Numbered from the stretch's first letter, positions 37,821 through 47,445 are shown. The stretch is DNA of 64,000 nt from CAYVGO01 sp964450725 (GCA_964450725.1 CAYVGO010000004.1:14404-78403); one strand, 5' to 3'. Notes: generated by a model not told the origin, from the sequence alone. Numbers and translations: made by a program.

Positions 37821-40115
37821 ATGAAAAAGTTGATTTATTTTCTCACAGTTTTGACTGTTTTATTTTCTCAAATTACAAGTTGTAAAGAGAACAAAAAGAA
37901 TGATGAAGAACAAATACCAACATTGAGTGTAGTGGTGAAAAACGGAGAGCAAGAACTCACCAATACCGCCACACTCAACAACTTTTCAGCAACATTGAAA
38001 GCCGTTATTACAACAACTTATCAATGGAATGTTTCGACCGATAAATCAGATATGGTCATTTTTTCTAAAAATACCGGTACAGGAGATGGCGAAATTGATA
38101 TTAGTATCACGCCAAACAACGGAACCGTAGACCGGAGTGCAAAAGTAACTTTTAAAGTAGCAGGGGCAGAGGATGTAGTATTCACCATCAATCAAAGTTA
38201 CAACAACAGCATGTTAGGAGTTGATCCAAAAGCGTTGGAGTTTACATATAATGACGCTCCAAAAACCATTACGTTGACTACAAATATGGATTGGGAAACT
38301 ACGATTGCTGAAACGGATCATTGGATTACCATTGACAAAACGTCGTCAACCGATAAAACAAATGCAACACTATCAATCTCTGTAGAGCAAAACGACTGTG
38401 GAGACAGAGAGGGTAAAATTATTTTTAAAGGGAATTTAAATGGCAATCTACGTACCGACACTTTGACCGTAGTTCAAAAAAGTGGAGCAATGATTACAAT
38501 TGACCCCGATACATTAGAAATGGGATTAGAGGGAGAAGCAAAATCTATCACACTCAATACCAATTTAGATTGGACGGCTACAATTGCCGAAACGGATAAC
38601 TGGATTATTCTTGACAAAAATTCAGGTGGTAAAGAGTCGGCAACGATTAGTGTTACAGTGGCTGAAAACATAGGTGCAAAGCGTGAAGGAAAAGTTATAT
38701 TTACAGGAACTTCCGGTACTTGCTTATCAAAAGAGGTAACTTTGACAGTAACACAATTGGGTGGAGATATTTTTGACATTACAGGGATTGACAATACAAA
38801 ACCAATAGCATTTAGAGGTGTCAGGGACTCCATAATAATTTCCATAACTTCTAATATGGATTGGTCTGTAACAAAGCCCGACTGGATTACCGTAACTCCT
38901 GATGCCGGAGTAAATGCCCCCGTATCTACAACATCTGTCAAAATTGTCGCGGCTTATAACGGGACAAGTGCTAACCGTAATGGAAAAATTATTTTTACTG
39001 CAACCAAAGGTCTGACAACAGTTAGCAAAACTTTCGACGTTAATCAAATTGACCCGGTCAACGATGAAGCCAGTTTATACCCCAATGGAACTGCTATTCC
39101 ACTTTCGTACGAAATGGAACATCCCTCGCAAAAAGGATGGAAATTTTATACAGCACATGAGTTTAATGTGGGAAATTGGGTTGGGGGTACTAGTTTTTTT
39201 CCTACGGGTTTTTGGGCTCATAGCACCAAGCCTGTGCAAAACAAGCAGGCTATCTCACTTACATACCAAGATCCGATATCTGGGAATTATTGTGCCACTA
39301 ATACCAGTGACGGTATATTAGAATTGAAATGTTTAAATGCCTCAAGGACAGGAGGAGTTAATACTACGGTAACATTTACAGATGCAGAGGAAGATCCGAA
39401 TGCAAAGTTTGATGGTATTGCAGGAAAAAGGGAGTGGGTTTCTCCTGCATATTATTCTCATAGACAAGGACAACCACAAAAGTGGTGCAATTTTACGGAA
39501 AATATGCGTATAGAAATTCGGTTTAAAAGCACGAACTCTAAAGGTTTTAATGATGCTTTGTGGCTCATGAGTCAAACCAATAATAATAGCCCGGTAGGAA
39601 CAAATTATTCCTGGCCAAAATGTGGAGAAATAGATATTCTGGAGTTGCCAAGAGCAACAAATAACGCGCGAAGGGCGCATCAAACACTCCATTCAGAAAA
39701 TTTCAGTAGTGTTAACGGGAAAGCAGTGACCCAAGCCACAGACCTTGATGATGCTTCTAAATGGCATATTTATTGGATAGAAATTTTACCGAATAAAATT
39801 CGATTTGGCATCAATGGAAAAGTAACTAAAGAACATACTAAAACCGGTCCTTATACAGGAAACGATTGGCCTTGGAGCAAAGATTTTAGTGGAACTGGAT
39901 TTTATTTTATTGTTACTTCTTCTCCAGATGGTTATGGTTCAGGAGTACCGGCACCTTGGAGTTCTTCAGCCAACCCAAGTACTTATGATAATAACAACCC
40001 TCATACACTTTATATAGATTGGATTAGGGTTTATACCAATAGTACATTTGTTCCTACTGATGCCGGTAATTCTGCAGATGTCGGTACTGGTGCTAATAAT
40101 AAAAAGTTCTGGTAA
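37821..40115 (+). CDS. GH16 glycoside hydrolase lipoprotein with four BACON domains
   Basis: 764 residues. The lipobox ends ITSC near residue 21, so it is probably surface-anchored. Four BACON domains follow (about 33-127, 130-218, 220-312, 314-413), each ending in a VxQ strand, with the repeated TNMDW/TNLDW core. The GH16 catalytic domain (about 430-755) has GEIDILE at 602-608, giving nucleophile Glu603, Asp605 and acid/base Glu608. IDWIRVY near the end is typical. GH16 enzymes cut beta-1,3/1,4-glucans, agarans or related galactans; the WPKCGEIDILE context favours a laminarin or mixed-linkage glucan. It is the enzyme of the PUL. Confidence 0.92.
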   Translation: MKKLIYFLTVLTVLFSQITSCKENKKNDEEQIPTLSVVVKNGEQELTNTATLNNFSATLKAVITTTYQWNVSTDKSDMVIFSKNTGTGDGEIDISITPNNGTVDRSAKVTFKVAGAEDVVFTINQSYNNSMLGVDPKALEFTYNDAPKTITLTTNMDWETTIAETDHWITIDKTSSTDKTNATLSISVEQNDCGDREGKIIFKGNLNGNLRTDTLTVVQKSGAMITIDPDTLEMGLEGEAKSITLNTNLDWTATIAETDNWIILDKNSGGKESATISVTVAENIGAKREGKVIFTGTSGTCLSKEVTLTVTQLGGDIFDITGIDNTKPIAFRGVRDSIIISITSNMDWSVTKPDWITVTPDAGVNAPVSTTSVKIVAAYNGTSANRNGKIIFTATKGLTTVSKTFDVNQIDPVNDEASLYPNGTAIPLSYEMEHPSQKGWKFYTAHEFNVGNWVGGTSFFPTGFWAHSTKPVQNKQAISLTYQDPISGNYCATNTSDGILELKCLNASRTGGVNTTVTFTDAEEDPNAKFDGIAGKREWVSPAYYSHRQGQPQKWCNFTENMRIEIRFKSTNSKGFNDALWLMSQTNNNSPVGTNYSWPKCGEIDILELPRATNNARRAHQTLHSENFSSVNGKAVTQATDLDDASKWHIYWIEILPNKIRFGINGKVTKEHTKTGPYTGNDWPWSKDFSGTGFYFIVTSSPDGYGSGVPAPWSSSANPSTYDNNNPHTLYIDWIRVYTNSTFVPTDAGNSADVGTGANNKKFW

Positions 40116-40133
40116 TTCACTGTGTTCAATTCC

Positions 40134-40176
40134 CCAAAAACACGGCTGCTATTCTAAATGGCGACCGTGTTTTTGG
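40134..40176. terminator. Bidirectional terminator at the end of the PUL
   Basis: CCAAAAACACGG pairs with CCGTGTTTTTGG (40165-40176), between the converging GH16 and ATPase genes. Confidence 0.85.
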
Positions 40177-40236
40177 TAATAAATATACTTTTGTCGAGTA
40201 TATTCGATAAAACGCCAATATCGACAATCAAGTATT

Positions 40237-41526
40237 TTATAAACAAAAACAAGCATACAAAGGCACAGATTTAATGTTATTGTCAAATCCAAAGTTTTTG
40301 GTAGAAATGCGGATTGAATAGGGCGGATTATATTTGATAATAAATTGATTTAAACTTTTTGAACGTACATTTTCAGATGATTTTACTTCTACCGGAATAC
40401 AGTTGCCATCATTGGTTGGTAATACAAAATCAAGTTCAGATTTACCCTCCGACTCCCAATAATATAATGGATAATCTTTGCTAATCAACGTTTGTGCCAC
40501 ATAATTTTCGGTTAAAGCACCTTTTACGTGTTGTAAAATAGTTTGATTGGTCAATATTATTCTGGGGTGAACATCAAATTGTCGTAGCAATAACCCTACA
40601 TCGCCTGAATATATTTTAAAAATACTGTTTTGTGCACTCATCGCTAATGGAAAAAACCCTTGAGAAACACGTGTACTACTCAATATTATACCTGCCGATA
40701 ATAACCAATCTATTGTAGTTTCATAATCTTTGGCACGTGCACCAGATTTAATAAGTTTATACTGAAATTTCTTATTTTCTTTGGCTAATTGTGCTGGCAA
40801 TGTTTTATAACTCGCCATCAATTTTACTGTGTCGAAAGGCGATGCATATTTAGCCATATCGGCAATATAAGTATCTACAATATTTTTTTGCACTGCTTGT
40901 ACCGCGTCCCAATCTTCGGTTTCGCGCCAAACAGATACCGCTTTTGGCATTCCACCCGTGCATAAATAGGTGCGATAAAGTTGTAAAAAATGGGTATGTA
41001 AACTACACTCAACATTATTTTCAAAAGAATGATAAATCATTTCTACAGCTTTTTTATCACTTATTGCCCATAAAAATTCCTCAAAATCAAGTGGATACAT
41101 ATTTTTTAAAATTACTTTACCTACAGGAAATGAGTATTGTGTGCGATGAACGGCAACGCCCAGCAAACTTCCTGCGGCAATCACAGAATAGTGTGGTGCG
41201 AGTTCTGCAAAATATTTTAGTGCGGTTAAAGCACGCTCACAAGATTGAATTTCATCAAAAAAGAGCAGGGTATTTTCGTCAATAGAAAAATTATAAAGTA
41301 TAGATAATTCATTAATTATCCGATTGGGAATTAAGTCGCCATCAAAAATATTTTTTGCTTGAAGGTTGCTTTCAAAATTAATGGTCAGGTAGTTATTAAA
41401 ATGTTGCTTTCCAAAAGATTCTATGGCATAAGTTTTACCAATTTGCCTTGCTCCTTGTAAAATTAAAGGTAAACGTTCTGTCGATTTTTTCCATTTTACT
41501 AACTCTTTAATTATTTTTCGTTCCAT
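40237..41526 (-). CDS. AAA ATPase with DUF4143 domain
   Basis: 429 residues. The N-terminal ATPase has Walker A GARQIGKT (about 25-32) and Walker B LLFFDEIQSCERAL. The C-terminal DUF4143 domain has LTENYVAQTLIS, YYWESEGKSELDFVL and IPVEVKSSEN; the ELDFVL...EVKS pattern looks like a restriction-endonuclease-type (D/E-x-K) core. This family is widespread in Bacteroidota and archaea, of unknown function, possibly linked to mobile or defence DNA. It stands alone with a TACATTTG -7 element at 41566-41573. Confidence 0.88.
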   Translation of the reverse strand: MERKIIKELVKWKKSTERLPLILQGARQIGKTYAIESFGKQHFNNYLTINFESNLQAKNIFDGDLIPNRIINELSILYNFSIDENTLLFFDEIQSCERALTALKYFAELAPHYSVIAAGSLLGVAVHRTQYSFPVGKVILKNMYPLDFEEFLWAISDKKAVEMIYHSFENNVECSLHTHFLQLYRTYLCTGGMPKAVSVWRETEDWDAVQAVQKNIVDTYIADMAKYASPFDTVKLMASYKTLPAQLAKENKKFQYKLIKSGARAKDYETTIDWLLSAGIILSSTRVSQGFFPLAMSAQNSIFKIYSGDVGLLLRQFDVHPRIILTNQTILQHVKGALTENYVAQTLISKDYPLYYWESEGKSELDFVLPTNDGNCIPVEVKSSENVRSKSLNQFIIKYNPPYSIRISTKNFGFDNNIKSVPLYACFCL

Positions 41527-41565
41527 AAAGTGTAGTCAAAATACATTATTTAGTTCCTATTAGTG

Positions 41566-41573
41566 CAAATGTA
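41566..41573 (-). promoter_or_regulatory. Predicted -7 element of the DUF4143 ATPase gene
   Basis: TACATTTG on the minus strand, 39 bp before the ATG. Confidence 0.5.
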
Positions 41574-41728
41574 CTACATTTTTTTGAATCAATGTTTTGT
41601 GTTATAGCAAACATAAAAAACTACATTCAAGTATTGGATGCAAATTCATAAAAACAAGAGATTTGTTTCCAAAGAGTGTTTTGAAACCTTAACTAAACAT
41701 CATTGATTCATAATTAAAAATTATGCTG

Positions 41729-41736
41729 TATCTTTG
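41729..41736 (+). promoter_or_regulatory. Predicted -7 element of the dehydratase-activase-related gene
   Basis: TATCTTTG with ATTG (41702-41705) 23 bp upstream; the start codon is 99 bp downstream. The 41527-41835 spacer holds this and the divergent promoter, and no gene. Confidence 0.5.
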
Positions 41737-41835
41737 TAAACTGGAAATTATTTGACAAATAGTTTTACATTAAATGTAAGAGATTGATGTCGTTAATTTT
41801 CGTATGATACAGTTAATCAAAAAATAAAATACAAG

Positions 41836-44328
41836 ATGGAAACAAAAAATGCTTTGGGAGAGATAGATTCTCACAACAAAAAGAATATTGTTTGTAAGGG
41901 GTGTGAGAATTACTGTAATGTAACAGAATTTAAATTTCACAACGGGAATAAATTTTATGGCGGCAATAAGTGCGAACGGGTCTTTTCAAGTAAAGGTACG
42001 AACGCCCAAAAAGGAGAGGACGTATTTTCGTATAAAAATAAGTTGCTGTTTAGTCGGGCAAAATTAGAACGTACCGACAGTTCCAAATTGTCTATCGGTA
42101 TTCCTCGAATATTGAATATGTACGAAAACTTTCCTTTTTGGCATACGCTGTTAGAACAGAGTGGGGTAGAAGTCATTTTATCTTCACCCTCTAATACGGC
42201 ATTGTATGAGCAAGGTTTGGGAACGGTTATGAGCGACAGTATTTGCTTTCCTGCAAAATTAGTACATGGTCATATTTATGATTTAGGAAGTAAAAAAGTG
42301 GACAGAATTTTTATGCCGATGATTTTTCACGAGCCGGAGAGTGATGCTTCTTATAATACTTACAATTGTCCGATAGTTACAGGCTACTCAGAAGTTATTC
42401 AAAGTTCGATAAATCCACTTCGACGGTGGAATATTCCGTTTGATTACCCCACGATTAGTTTTAAAACCGAATCTTTGTTGAAAAAAGGTTGCTGGGAATA
42501 TCTGTCGGGAATTAAAGAGTTGAATTTAAGTAAAAAAAATTTTGACAAGGCTTTTGAAAACGCGTTGACAGAACAAAAAAAGTTTAAAGAGAGTATCCGT
42601 ATCAAGGGATTAGAACTGATTGAAAAATCAAAGCAAACAGGAAGTCCGCTGGTTGTATTGGCCGGAAGACCCTATCATGTAGATCCGATGATTAATCAAA
42701 AAACACCCGAAATACTAATAAACTTGGGAGTTTATGTACTGAGTGAAGACAGTATTCCTGAAGAAAACACTCAACACACAGATCACTATTTATCACAGTG
42801 GGCATTTCCTGCCCGTATAACCAATGCCGCAAAATGGGTAGCCTTACAAGGTTTACAAGTAAGGTTAGTGCAGATAAATTCTTTTGCTTGTGGTCCGGAT
42901 TCTATAGTGATTGAAGAAACCAAAGAACTATTACAAACCGTCGGGAAAAATAATAATTTGATAAGGGTTGACGAAATTTCGAGTACAGGTTCTATTCGAT
43001 TGCGGTTACGCTCTATCGTAGAATTTTCCAAATACAGTAAAGCCAACACATTGCAGACATCTTCAAAAAAACGTAAGGATAATGCTATTTTTGAAGAAAA
43101 AGATAAAGATAGAATTATTTTGTCTCCATTATTTTCAGGAATTTATTCGCGACTTTTTCCACCGTTGTTTAAACTTTGCGGATATAATTTGGTAACCTTA
43201 CCAACAACCTCCAATTTGACTCTTGAAGAAGGATTGAAATATACTAATAATGAAATTTGTTATCCGGCCATTACCATTATTGGAGATTTGATTTCGGCTT
43301 TAAAGTCAGGACAATATGACCGCAATAAAATTGCTGTAGGAATAACACAAACCGGAGGACAATGTAGGGCTTCCAATTATTTGGCACTGATAAAAAAAGC
43401 GATGATTAATGCGGGGTTTGCCGATATTCCGATTATTTCTGTTTCTATGTCCAACGGATTACATCATCAACCTGGTTTTAAAATTCCGTGGTTGAAAATT
43501 ATGCGTAAGTTTTTAACATCGGTCATTATTGCCGACGAGTTTTCCAAAATGTACCACAGTCTTGTTTTTCGAGAAATTAACAAGGGTGAAAGTTTACGTA
43601 CGTTAGATACTTACATGACTAAACTTGAAAATCAATTGGAATGTAAAGGTGGTATTGATAAATTGTATGATATTCTGGCAGAAGGAGTACAAGCCTTTAA
43701 TGCAGTTGAGGTGAAACCGGGAACTTTTCCTAAAATCGGTATTGTCGGTGAAATTTACCTAAAGTATAATACGTATGGTAACTTGAATGTTATTGACTGG
43801 TTAAACAAACAGGAAATAGAGGTTATTCAGCCATCGCTACTCAACTTTTTTATTCAAGATTTGGTCAATGTTTCTGTCAATAAATCTGCCAATATTGACA
43901 CCTTGACATGGAAAGGCAAACTGGGGGTCAATGTATTAACGTATATTCTCAATAAATCGCTACAGCGTTCTCACAAAATTTGCAGTAAGTTCAAGTTCTA
44001 TAGTAAATATCACGACATTAAAGAACTGGCGAAAAAGGCAGGTTCGTTTATTAATCTTGCTCATCAATATGGCGAAGGTTGGTTAATTGCCGGCGAACTT
44101 GGCATGTTTGCTCAAGATCAGGTATATAATGTCATCAGTGTGCAGCCCTTTGGTTGTATTGCCAACCAGGTCATTTCAAAAGGAATAGAGAAAAAAATAA
44201 AAGAGCGTTACCCTAAAATGAATTTGTTATTTTTAGATTTTGATGCCGGTACAAGCGAAGTCAATATTTTTAATCGATTGTATTTTATGATACGTGCAGC
44301 AAAAGATTCTGTAGAAGGTAAAAATTAG
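41836..44328 (+). CDS. 2-hydroxyacyl-CoA dehydratase activase-related protein lacking the ATPase domains
   Basis: 830 residues. The start holds a cysteine cluster (CKGCENYCNV, NKCERVF). The DUF2229-type region follows: IGIPRILNMYENFPFWHTLLEQ, then SDSICFPAKLVHGHIYDLG. Later parts repeat this theme (YTNNEICYPAITIIGDLI; GVTQTGGQCRA-like VGITQTGGQCRAS). In the usual protein of about 1400 residues these regions follow two BadF/BcrA-type ATPase domains. Here the gene starts right after where those would end, with its own promoter, and no BadF gene lies upstream. It may act with an ATPase encoded elsewhere. Reaction not known; probably Fe-S and energy-coupled electron transfer. Confidence 0.82.
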   Translation: METKNALGEIDSHNKKNIVCKGCENYCNVTEFKFHNGNKFYGGNKCERVFSSKGTNAQKGEDVFSYKNKLLFSRAKLERTDSSKLSIGIPRILNMYENFPFWHTLLEQSGVEVILSSPSNTALYEQGLGTVMSDSICFPAKLVHGHIYDLGSKKVDRIFMPMIFHEPESDASYNTYNCPIVTGYSEVIQSSINPLRRWNIPFDYPTISFKTESLLKKGCWEYLSGIKELNLSKKNFDKAFENALTEQKKFKESIRIKGLELIEKSKQTGSPLVVLAGRPYHVDPMINQKTPEILINLGVYVLSEDSIPEENTQHTDHYLSQWAFPARITNAAKWVALQGLQVRLVQINSFACGPDSIVIEETKELLQTVGKNNNLIRVDEISSTGSIRLRLRSIVEFSKYSKANTLQTSSKKRKDNAIFEEKDKDRIILSPLFSGIYSRLFPPLFKLCGYNLVTLPTTSNLTLEEGLKYTNNEICYPAITIIGDLISALKSGQYDRNKIAVGITQTGGQCRASNYLALIKKAMINAGFADIPIISVSMSNGLHHQPGFKIPWLKIMRKFLTSVIIADEFSKMYHSLVFREINKGESLRTLDTYMTKLENQLECKGGIDKLYDILAEGVQAFNAVEVKPGTFPKIGIVGEIYLKYNTYGNLNVIDWLNKQEIEVIQPSLLNFFIQDLVNVSVNKSANIDTLTWKGKLGVNVLTYILNKSLQRSHKICSKFKFYSKYHDIKELAKKAGSFINLAHQYGEGWLIAGELGMFAQDQVYNVISVQPFGCIANQVISKGIEKKIKERYPKMNLLFLDFDAGTSEVNIFNRLYFMIRAAKDSVEGKN

Positions 44329-44356
44329 GTTTATCATAATTTCTGATTTTTCACGG

Positions 44357-44393
44357 TTACGCCATCTGTTATTATTAAAAGCAGATGGCGTAA
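44357..44393. terminator. Bidirectional terminator between converging genes
   Basis: TTACGCCATCTG (44357-44368) pairs perfectly with CAGATGGCGTAA (44382-44393), between the dehydratase-activase-related gene and sufS. Confidence 0.88.
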
Positions 44394-44398
44394 TTGAT

Positions 44399-45607
44399 TT
44401 ACCGCAACATCATAATACATTTTTTGAGAGACATAATAAATTGGTCAATTTCCTCCATTGTATTATAAATGGAAAGTGAAGCACGTGTTACGGAGGTAAT
44501 GTTGTAATGTTGCAAAATCGGTTGTGTACACAGCGTTCCACTACGTAAAGCTACACCTGTTTTATCCATCATTTGTGTTAAATCTAAAGCATGAACACCA
44601 TCAATGGTAAAAGTTGCCAAGCAAACTTTATGAGCAGAATTTCCGTAAATAGTTAATCCTTCAATTTGTAGCAGTTGTTGGGTAAGATATTCTAATAACT
44701 CTATTTTGTACTTTTTGATTTCTTTTGGTAATTGGTTACAAAATCGTATGGCTTCACCTAAAGCAATAGCGCCTTGAAAGTTGGTTGTCCCTGCTTCAAA
44801 TTTCAATGGTAATTCGGCATACGTCGTTCCTGAAAAACTTACTCTGTCCACCATATCTCCGCCACCCTGATAAGGCGGCATTTGTTCTAACCATTCAGAC
44901 TTGCCGTACAAAACACCAATGCCGGTAGGAGCAAATAACTTATGACCGGAAAATACATAAAAATCACAATCCAAATCTTGCACATCCACTTTGTCGTGTG
45001 ATACATATTGTGCTCCATCAATCAAAACAGGTATGCCGTGGAGATGTGCCACTGCAATCATCTCTTTTACAGGATTAATAGTTCCTAACATGTTCGAAGC
45101 ATGTGTAATGGCTAATAGTTTGGTTTTAGGAGTTAAAAAATCAACAAGTTGCTCTATCTCTAAATTGCCCTCATCAGTAAATGGCAATACACGTAACACG
45201 GCTTTTTTACGCTCACACAGCAATTGCCAAGGCACAATGTTACTGTGATGCTCCATTTCCGAAATCACAATTTCATCTCCCGCTTTAATAAATTGTTCTC
45301 CAAAAGAAAATGCTACCAGATTAATGCCATGTGTAGTTCCTGATGTAAAAACAATTTCTTTACTTTGTCGGGCATTTAAAAAATGTTGTATTGCCACCCG
45401 TGCTTCCTCATAAAGGTTCGTACATTGGTCAGACATGTAATGTAGCCCTCTGTGGACATTAGCATTGAGTTGTGTGTTTAACCTGTGGCAACAATCAATA
45501 ACACATTGCGGCTTTTGCGTAGTGGCAGCATTGTCAAAATAAATTAAAGGTTGTCCATATATCTTTTGTTGCAATATAGGAAACTGATTTCTAATATCTT
45601 CAATCAT
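44399..45607 (-). CDS. sufS: SufS-type cysteine desulfurase
   Basis: A 402-residue PLP enzyme (class V aminotransferase fold) that takes sulfur from cysteine for Fe-S cluster assembly. YFDNAATTQKP opens the protein. SEMEHHSNIVPWQ holds the His stacked on PLP. FYVFSGHKLFAPTGIG has the Schiff-base Lys223. ALRSGTLCTQP has the persulfide Cys360 in the group II (SufS) loop form. The usual sufBCD genes are not next to it in the window; the gene seems to stand alone. Confidence 0.94.
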   Translation of the reverse strand: MIEDIRNQFPILQQKIYGQPLIYFDNAATTQKPQCVIDCCHRLNTQLNANVHRGLHYMSDQCTNLYEEARVAIQHFLNARQSKEIVFTSGTTHGINLVAFSFGEQFIKAGDEIVISEMEHHSNIVPWQLLCERKKAVLRVLPFTDEGNLEIEQLVDFLTPKTKLLAITHASNMLGTINPVKEMIAVAHLHGIPVLIDGAQYVSHDKVDVQDLDCDFYVFSGHKLFAPTGIGVLYGKSEWLEQMPPYQGGGDMVDRVSFSGTTYAELPLKFEAGTTNFQGAIALGEAIRFCNQLPKEIKKYKIELLEYLTQQLLQIEGLTIYGNSAHKVCLATFTIDGVHALDLTQMMDKTGVALRSGTLCTQPILQHYNITSVTRASLSIYNTMEEIDQFIMSLKKCIMMLR

Positions 45608-45680
45608 TAGAATTTATGATTTTATAATTTACAGCGAATGTATTTTATCTGTTTATAATTTTGTATTATTGTTTTATACT

Positions 45681-45880
45681 CCTCACAAAGACGAGTAAGT
45701 GGTAGAGTGTATTTTCACTAATCACTAACCGTGATTTCGGCTCCGCTCAATCACCGGTTAACACCCCCGTTCGGCGAAATATGTGCAAGAACGTTGAGCG
45801 GCATTTAACTTCGTTGAGCTCGTAAACTCGGTTGTAATGCCGCTCTGCAACATAGCCAAATTTGTAATTTGGCATTATAC
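45681..45880. repeat. Left flank of the RAYT element: direct repeat plus palindromes
   Basis: The segment 45681-45730 (CCTCACAAAGACG ... AGAGTGTATTTTCACTAATC) is repeated with changes at 46571-46625, on the other side of the transposase gene. Inside are two GC-richer inverted repeats: GAGCGGCATT (45796-45805) with AATGCCGCTC (45836-45845), and GCCAAATT/AATTTGGC (45855-45873). These resemble REP-type substrates of RAYT enzymes. The 45608-45680 stretch shows nothing else. Confidence 0.65.
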
Positions 45881-46444
45881 TTATATTGTTTTCCATACTC
45901 TGAAAATTTTAATAATAGGCAATAACCCTTCCATATCTGCATAATTTTTTGCACTCGAATAAATATATTCATGTGGGTGCTCAACAAGTTTTGCTCGAAC
46001 TGGATTATTGTGAATATAATCCAGTTTTTGTGTAATAAAATCATTTGAATAAATAACTTCGGCATGGTTGTCGTGTGTCCAAATTTGATATGCACCTAAT
46101 TTATTTTGTCTTTTGGCTGCGTGTGCAAAAAGTCGCAGCATCCATTCTTTTCTACTTTCTCTTGATTGTGATACGTAATCAATGAGTTTTTTGCTTGTAA
46201 ATTTTTTAAAATCCCTTATTGTTGAACTTAACTCACCTGTTGAACTGCGAGTCAATAAATGCAAATGATTAAACATGAGTACATAACCAAAAATCTCTAA
46301 TCCTTTTTCTTGTTGACAATATCTCAAACTGTCAATTACAATGTCTCGACATTCTTTTCGCGAAAAAATGTCAATCCAATAAACTACCTGAAAAGTCAAG
46401 TAATACAATGCAAACTGATCTTTTATTTGATATCCTGTTGACAT
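45881..46444 (-). CDS. REP-associated tyrosine transposase (IS200-like Y1 family)
   Basis: About 187 residues from the ATG at 46442-46444. YYLTFQVVYWIDIFSR is the usual first strand; FNHLHLL carries the HUH metal-binding pair (His-x-His), and YIHNNPVRAKLV the catalytic Tyr helix. SRRE-type basic segments between them fit Y1 transposases. RAYTs nick and move single-stranded REP hairpins; most are domesticated single copies. The gene is bracketed by palindromes and a 50-bp direct repeat, as expected for its substrate. It seems intact. Confidence 0.88.
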   Translation of the reverse strand: MSTGYQIKDQFALYYLTFQVVYWIDIFSRKECRDIVIDSLRYCQQEKGLEIFGYVLMFNHLHLLTRSSTGELSSTIRDFKKFTSKKLIDYVSQSRESRKEWMLRLFAHAAKRQNKLGAYQIWTHDNHAEVIYSNDFITQKLDYIHNNPVRAKLVEHPHEYIYSSAKNYADMEGLLPIIKIFRVWKTI

Positions 46445-46486
46445 TATCTTTTTTCTATTTCCGAATTGCAAATTCTGTTGTATTCC

Positions 46487-46625
46487 AAGCGGAATTAGAA
46501 ATTCCGCTTAACACTCTCTGCTAATTTTCCTGAGCATATTCCGCCGAACTGGGGGGTGATCGAAGTCTACCCTCGCAAAGACGGCTACTTGCTTTTCATA
46601 GAGTGTATTTCACTAATCACCAATC
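46487..46625. repeat. Right flank of the RAYT element: perfect hairpin plus direct repeat
   Basis: AAGCGGAATT-AGA-AATTCCGCTT (46487-46509) is a perfect palindrome 43 bp upstream of the transposase start. The direct-repeat partner of the left flank is at 46571-46625 (CCTCGCAAAGACG ... GAGTGTATTTCACTAATCAC). Confidence 0.65.
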
Positions 46626-46640
46626 GTTAACCACTAATCA

Positions 46641-47414
46641 CTATTCATTACTTGCTTTTATTCCTTCCCTGACACTATGGCTAAAACCATATTTTTCCAT
46701 TGTGTTTAATCCCTTGATTGTTAATCCTCCGGGCGTTGTAACTTTTTCTATCAGCATTTCGGGATGTTCTTTAGCATATTTTTGCTGTAGGGCGATAGCA
46801 CCTTTAACAGTTTGCAGAATAATTTCTAAGGCTTTTTGGGGAGCAAACCCTATCTCTATTCCTGCCGTTTTTGCCGCTTGAAAATACCGTAAAGCGTAAG
46901 CAATACCACAGCCGGAGAGTGCTGTAGCTGCAGCCATTTGCTTTTCAGGGATAGGAAGGAGTAACCCTAAGGATGAAAAGATAGACTGAAAACGTTCTGC
47001 TGTAGCATCCGTGAGATTTTGGGAAGTATAAAATAATGTACTTTCTCCAACTTCTACCGCAATCGATGGCATTAGTCTTACTACCGGTTGTGCAAGAGGT
47101 AATACAGACGTAAGTTGTGCAATAGTAATGCCCGCAGCCACAGAAACAATAATACTATCGGAGTCAATATGCTGTGATGACAACTGCTGTACGACAGGTA
47201 AAATAATATCAGGTTTCAAGGCTAATAACACAATGTCAAACTTTTCATTACATTGCGTCAGGTTTAAGAATGTCTTGTAATGCGAAAATGCTTCTAATAC
47301 CGAAGATTGAGGATCAATGATGTAAATATCCTCTGTATTGATTTTTTTAGTCATCGTAAAACCATGAACAAAAGATTTCCCAAGGTTTCCGACGCCAATA
47401 ATGGCTACTTTCAT
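46641..47414 (-). CDS. proC: Pyrroline-5-carboxylate reductase
   Basis: About 257 residues from the ATG at 47412-47414, chosen because MKVAIIGVGNLGKSFVHGF begins the Rossmann fold there; the in-frame sequence further upstream is not family-like and contains the predicted promoter. The C-terminal domain has SGCGIAYALRYFQA (usual form SGSGPAYxFxxxEA) and VTTPGGLTIKGLNTME (usual VTSPGGTT). It makes proline from pyrroline-5-carboxylate with NAD(P)H. Departures from consensus in these two motifs are moderate. It stands alone. Confidence 0.9.
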   Translation of the reverse strand: MKVAIIGVGNLGKSFVHGFTMTKKINTEDIYIIDPQSSVLEAFSHYKTFLNLTQCNEKFDIVLLALKPDIILPVVQQLSSQHIDSDSIIVSVAAGITIAQLTSVLPLAQPVVRLMPSIAVEVGESTLFYTSQNLTDATAERFQSIFSSLGLLLPIPEKQMAAATALSGCGIAYALRYFQAAKTAGIEIGFAPQKALEIILQTVKGAIALQQKYAKEHPEMLIEKVTTPGGLTIKGLNTMEKYGFSHSVREGIKASNE

Positions 47415-47437
47415 AGAAAAATGAATTTGGTAAGCAA

Positions 47438-47445
47438 CAAATGTA
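47438..47445 (-). promoter_or_regulatory. Predicted -7 element of proC
   Basis: TACATTTG on the minus strand, 23 bp before the proC ATG. It sits at the left edge of the long repeat copy A. Confidence 0.5.

Noticed and set aside
38474..39047. Minus-strand frames opposite the BACON region
   Set aside because: Shadows of the GH16 lipoprotein gene, caused by biased codons in its repeats.
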